Assembly (NCBI GenBank): GCA_002368865.1
Contig: DFDT01000148.1
Coordinates: 1-26,884 of the forward strand
Direction: 5' to 3'
Length of the DNA stretch: 26,884 nt
From: Lachnospiraceae bacterium UBA3821
GTDB taxonomy: Bacteria > Bacillota > Clostridia > Lachnospirales > Lachnospiraceae
In this document: piece after piece, positions 24,053 to 26,884 of the stretch
How the letters are laid out: each line of letters opens with the position of its first letter
How positions within the stretch are numbered: position 1 is the first letter of the stretch
Notes under the pieces: generated by a model
Told to the model about the DNA's origin: nothing
Database searches by the model: none
What the model saw: only the letters and a program-made list of their open reading frames with translations
Translations under genes and position numbers: made by a program

Positions 24053-25720
24053 TCAAAAATGTACTAGAATATAATCCCCTCTGTCCACAATAGATCCCTC
24101 CTGAGGAAAACAAGGCAGGTCTACCGCATAGTTCTCTGCCTCCTGATACAAAGTTTGATTTATCAAGGGTAAAAAATCATGTCCGTGAAATCTCAAAAAA
24201 GCAATGATCTGTTCATCGCTTCCAAAAGCATTCTTCCCCCAACTGATCACAGAAAGAGAAGGTGTCTGCGCCACCCATACTCCATACCCCCGGTAAAACT
24301 TTTCCAGCAAATGCTCATCGATTGGATCCGTAATCCGCTTCATCCGATAGAATGTCTCGGAATTGTATGCCACATAAGCGGATTCCACGATTCCCCTCGG
24401 ATTCTCCCATTCTCCTGTGAAAGAAATGGGCTTTGAAATGTCATAGTCAGCCTCCAGTTCATAAGCCACTCGAAGCAGATACTCCTTTGCACATTCGTAC
24501 TTCATATAGTCAACATAAAACCAGTGATTCAGATCTGCACATTGATTCCATAAAAATACAATTGCCACTATGACGAAGATTCCTTGCAATCCCCCCGCCA
24601 GTCGGGGCTTGCGGTCAAGTTTACCGGTCAGTTCTGATACAGCACAGGATGCCACTAAAAACCCAAAGCCACAAAACAGCGGCAAAAACTGAGCAGAACG
24701 ATACAAAGTGGCTTTCCCTTCTACAACTGCAAGTAGAAATGCAGCTATAAAACACATGATCAGCACCGCCAATATTCTTCCGTTTCTTTGGCTGATGCTC
24801 TTCCAAATGCTATATACGAAAAGGACAATAACCGCATACACAAAGATCCGGATTGGATAATAGGCATAACCAAATACGCCATACATAACAAAAAGCCGCT
24901 TGAGGATCATCGCAAATTCCGCCCAGGCTCCCGGTTCCAGGATCCATCCCAGCAATTCTACCATCGAACGCTGTACAGCTTCGCCCTGCAAATTGGAAAG
25001 TCCCCAGATTGCGATCACACTCTTAATGATAACTACCCGCAATACAACACTTACTCCTGCCGCGATAGCTGTCACACACAGTATCCCCAGTATCTTCCGG
25101 TTGCCCATGATACACTCTGCCCAAAGTATCATCAATACCCCAGTCAGCCATACGATCATAAAAGATTCATAGCATCCCAATGCAAAGGTTAACATCAGAA
25201 CAGAAAAAATCGCTTTCCTCAGATTCTTTTTCCACGTTCCCTCCTGATATACGATCAAAAATTCCCGAAATCCATATAAACTGAATCCCACTGCCAGATA
25301 TCCCAATGCAATTCCGTTGTGAAGAAAATACGTAAACACCTCTGCGATCAAAGGGCAGGATAAGAAAATGCAGGAAAAGAACCAATAGCCATATCGTGGC
25401 ACTTTATCGCCCAGCACAGACACGAACACGCCGCCCCAAACGGTTACCGCGATCATCAGAAGCACTACCGCGGCAAAATCGGTAAGAAAAGGTACAAATT
25501 CCGATAAGGAAAGAAACTTATTCAATACAAACAAAACCCAACGTCCCACCACCGCTGCCAATCCTTCTTCAAAATAATAGGCATATGGCGTATCATCAAT
25601 CCCCATGGCCGGATGTACGATCTTAAATCCATAACTGCAGATTGCCGTTAAAGTCAACAGGATCATATAGGTTTTGTGAAAATATACTTTTCTAATGTTT
25701 GTGATCAGTCTTTCCATCAT
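24053..25720 (-). CDS. GtrII-type glucosyltransferase domain membrane protein
   Basis: This 555-residue protein has about ten or more hydrophobic segments up to residue ~400, then a ~150-residue soluble C-terminal domain. The early segment AMGIDDTPYAYYFEEGLAAV (38-57), with its Asp-Asp pair in the first extracytoplasmic loop, followed by GRWVLFVLNK, is what I recall for the glucosyltransferase GtrII family. Those enzymes use a polyprenyl-phosphate-linked sugar to decorate a surface glycan outside the cell. It would fit as acceptor-side partner of the GT2-GtrA protein at 21395-22474. The ATG at 25718-25720 has AAAGGAT about 11 nt upstream, slightly long; the next codon is also ATG. No clear promoter was found between it and the ppdK terminator. 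Confidence 0.85.
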   Translation of the reverse strand: MMERLITNIRKVYFHKTYMILLTLTAICSYGFKIVHPAMGIDDTPYAYYFEEGLAAVVGRWVLFVLNKFLSLSEFVPFLTDFAAVVLLMIAVTVWGGVFVSVLGDKVPRYGYWFFSCIFLSCPLIAEVFTYFLHNGIALGYLAVGFSLYGFREFLIVYQEGTWKKNLRKAIFSVLMLTFALGCYESFMIVWLTGVLMILWAECIMGNRKILGILCVTAIAAGVSVVLRVVIIKSVIAIWGLSNLQGEAVQRSMVELLGWILEPGAWAEFAMILKRLFVMYGVFGYAYYPIRIFVYAVIVLFVYSIWKSISQRNGRILAVLIMCFIAAFLLAVVEGKATLYRSAQFLPLFCGFGFLVASCAVSELTGKLDRKPRLAGGLQGIFVIVAIVFLWNQCADLNHWFYVDYMKYECAKEYLLRVAYELEADYDISKPISFTGEWENPRGIVESAYVAYNSETFYRMKRITDPIDEHLLEKFYRGYGVWVAQTPSLSVISWGKNAFGSDEQIIAFLRFHGHDFLPLINQTLYQEAENYAVDLPCFPQEGSIVDRGDYILVHF

Positions 25721-25756
25721 GTGCTGTCATATCCTTTCGCGCCTTGGCGAACATAT

Positions 25757-25790
25757 TACAAAACAGAGGCTGGCGCAAAGCCAACCTCTG
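25757..25790 (-). terminator. Rho-independent terminator of ppdK
   Basis: On the minus strand CAGAGGTTGGC (complement of 25780-25790) pairs with GCCAGCCTCTG (complement of 25764-25774) through one G-U pair around a 5-nt loop, followed by TTTTGTAA. It lies 18 nt after the ppdK stop codon. Confidence 0.85.
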
Positions 25791-25807
25791 CCTCGGAAAA
25801 TCAAATC

Positions 25808-26884
25808 TTATTTATTGTCTGCGATTGCGGCCTGCGCTGCTGCCAGTCTGGCGATAGGCACACGGAACGGTGAACAGGACACATAATCCAATCCGATCTT
25901 ATGGCAGAACTCCACGGAAGCAGGATCTCCGCCGTGCTCTCCGCAGATACCGATGTGCAGTTTCGGATTGACAGGTCTTCCCAGCTTGATGGTCATGTCC
26001 ATCAGCTTGCCTACTCCGTTCTGATCCAGCTTTGCAAACGGATCGTTCTCAAAGATCTTCGCCTCATAGTAAGCATTCAGGAACTTACCTGCATCGTCAC
26101 GGGAAAAGCCGAAGGTCATCTGTGTCAGATCATTGGTACCAAAGCAGAAGAAATCTGCCTCTTTCGCGATCTCATCTGCCGTAAGCGCTGCACGGGGAAT
26201 CTCGATCATCGTACCCACTTCATATTCCAGATTTACACCGGATGCTGCAATCTCTGCATCAGCGGTTTCCACTACGATCTTTTTCACGTACTGCAGCTCT
26301 TTGACTTCACAGATGAGCGGGATCATGATCTCAGGCTTCACCTTCCAGTCAGCATGCGCTTTCTGCACTTCGATTGCCGCACGGATCACAGCCTTGGTCT
26401 GCATCTTGGCAATCTCGGGATAGGTAACCGACAAACGGCAGCCTCTGTGTCCCATCATCGGGTTGAACTCATGCAATCCGGAAATGATATTCTTGATGGT
26501 TTCCACAGACTTGCCCTGTGCTTTCGCAAGCTTTTCAATATCGGCATCCTCGGTAGGCACGAACTCATGAAGAGGCGGATCCAGGAAACGAATAGTAACA
26601 GGCGTTCCCTCAAGTGCCTCATAAAGCTCTTCGAAGTCTCCCTGCTGATAAGGCAGGATCTTCTCAAGGGCTTTTTCTCTTTCTTCAGCGGTCTCTGCGC
26701 AGATCATCTCACGGAATGCATCGATACGTCCCTCGCCGAAGAACATATGCTCAGTACGGCAAAGTCCGATACCCTCGGCACCAAGCTCGCGGGCTTTCTT
26801 TGCATCTTCGGGTGTATCGGCATTGGTGCGGACTTTCAGCTTACGATACTGATCAGCCCATGCCATGATGCGGCCGAACTCACC
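25808..26884 (-). CDS. ppdK: pyruvate, phosphate dikinase, C-terminal part
   Basis: PPDK interconverts pyruvate, ATP and phosphate with PEP, AMP and pyrophosphate in the cytosol; in anaerobes it serves glycolysis or gluconeogenesis. The reading frame is open to the right edge (GEFGRIMAWADQYRKL), so the 5' part lies outside the window and the ATG at 26866 is internal. The 358 visible residues are the PEP/pyruvate-binding domain out of a usual ~875: KVRTNADTPEDA, GIGLCRTEHMFF, RFLDPPLHEF, MMGHRGCRL, GTMIEIPRAA, FGTNDLTQMTFG, then the active-site Cys loop GICGEHGGDP and CSPFRVPIARLAAAQAA. Nothing appears degenerate. It ends at a clear hairpin terminator. Confidence 0.97.
   Translation of the reverse strand, partial: GEFGRIMAWADQYRKLKVRTNADTPEDAKKARELGAEGIGLCRTEHMFFGEGRIDAFREMICAETAEEREKALEKILPYQQGDFEELYEALEGTPVTIRFLDPPLHEFVPTEDADIEKLAKAQGKSVETIKNIISGLHEFNPMMGHRGCRLSVTYPEIAKMQTKAVIRAAIEVQKAHADWKVKPEIMIPLICEVKELQYVKKIVVETADAEIAASGVNLEYEVGTMIEIPRAALTADEIAKEADFFCFGTNDLTQMTFGFSRDDAGKFLNAYYEAKIFENDPFAKLDQNGVGKLMDMTIKLGRPVNPKLHIGICGEHGGDPASVEFCHKIGLDYVSCSPFRVPIARLAAAQAAIADNK

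Noticed and set aside
25737..25752. Short inverted repeat (TTCGC/GCGAA) ahead of the GtrII-like gene
   Set aside because: Arms are only five bases and I see no alternative pairing that hides the ribosome binding site, so a regulatory role is not supported.

Overview
The window looks like a chromosomal segment of a spore-forming, Gram-positive anaerobe of the Lachnospiraceae / Clostridium cluster XIVa type. The basis is gene content: a SleC-type spore cortex-lytic enzyme, DUF4317, what I believe are the Lachnospiraceae families DUF5716 and DUF5717, the short GMAANMIG class of peptide deformylase, YtrA-type GntR/ABC modules and PPDK. Strong Shine-Dalgarno sequences and sigma-A promoters fit this. 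There are no tRNA, rRNA, IS, phage or CRISPR features. Nearly all the DNA is coding, mostly on the minus strand.

Layout. (1) 1-763: the 5' part of purC, running off the left edge. (2) 874-7872: a four-gene minus-strand cassette with its own promoter at 7903-7931. In transcription order it encodes a giant beta/TPR-like solenoid protein, a compact Hsp70-like ATPase, a small helical-repeat protein and a coiled-coil membrane protein. I see no terminator before purC. This cassette is the best candidate for an undescribed system. (3) 7940-9528: an ABC-2 ATPase/permease pair. Its promoter is followed at once by a three-unit, 16-bp-period palindrome array. (4) 9653-10966: sleC, divergent, with a sigma-K-like promoter lying inside the ABC promoter. 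(5) 11056-13020: a membrane EAL phosphodiesterase with a degenerate GGDEF domain. (6) 13132-15114: a chemoreceptor with a dCache sensor, convergent with the EAL gene across a bidirectional terminator.

(7) 15198-18983: an apparent minus-strand operon of GntR regulator, ABC ATPase, two membrane subunits, a deformylase-like protein lacking the catalytic Glu, and a half-length DUF4317 protein. It starts at a near-consensus promoter that also carries a likely operator, and ends at a perfect hairpin terminator. (8) 19165-22474: a tightly overlapping operon of a GT2-GtrA glycosyltransferase, a phosphodiester glycosidase and an anchored protein of unknown function. (9) 22649-24022: a divergent exported PIG-L deacetylase with a 10 x 5-residue charged helix before its C-terminal anchor. 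(10) 24053-25720: a GtrII-type polytopic glucosyltransferase. (11) 25808-26884: the C-terminal part of pyruvate phosphate dikinase.

Blocks 8-10 together suggest lipid-linked sugar metabolism and modification of a surface glycan. Blocks 3-7 combine sporulation/germination, cyclic-di-GMP turnover, chemosensing and two YtrA/YtrB-like transport modules. All functional statements come from reading the sequence and from recall of protein families; no database search was run.
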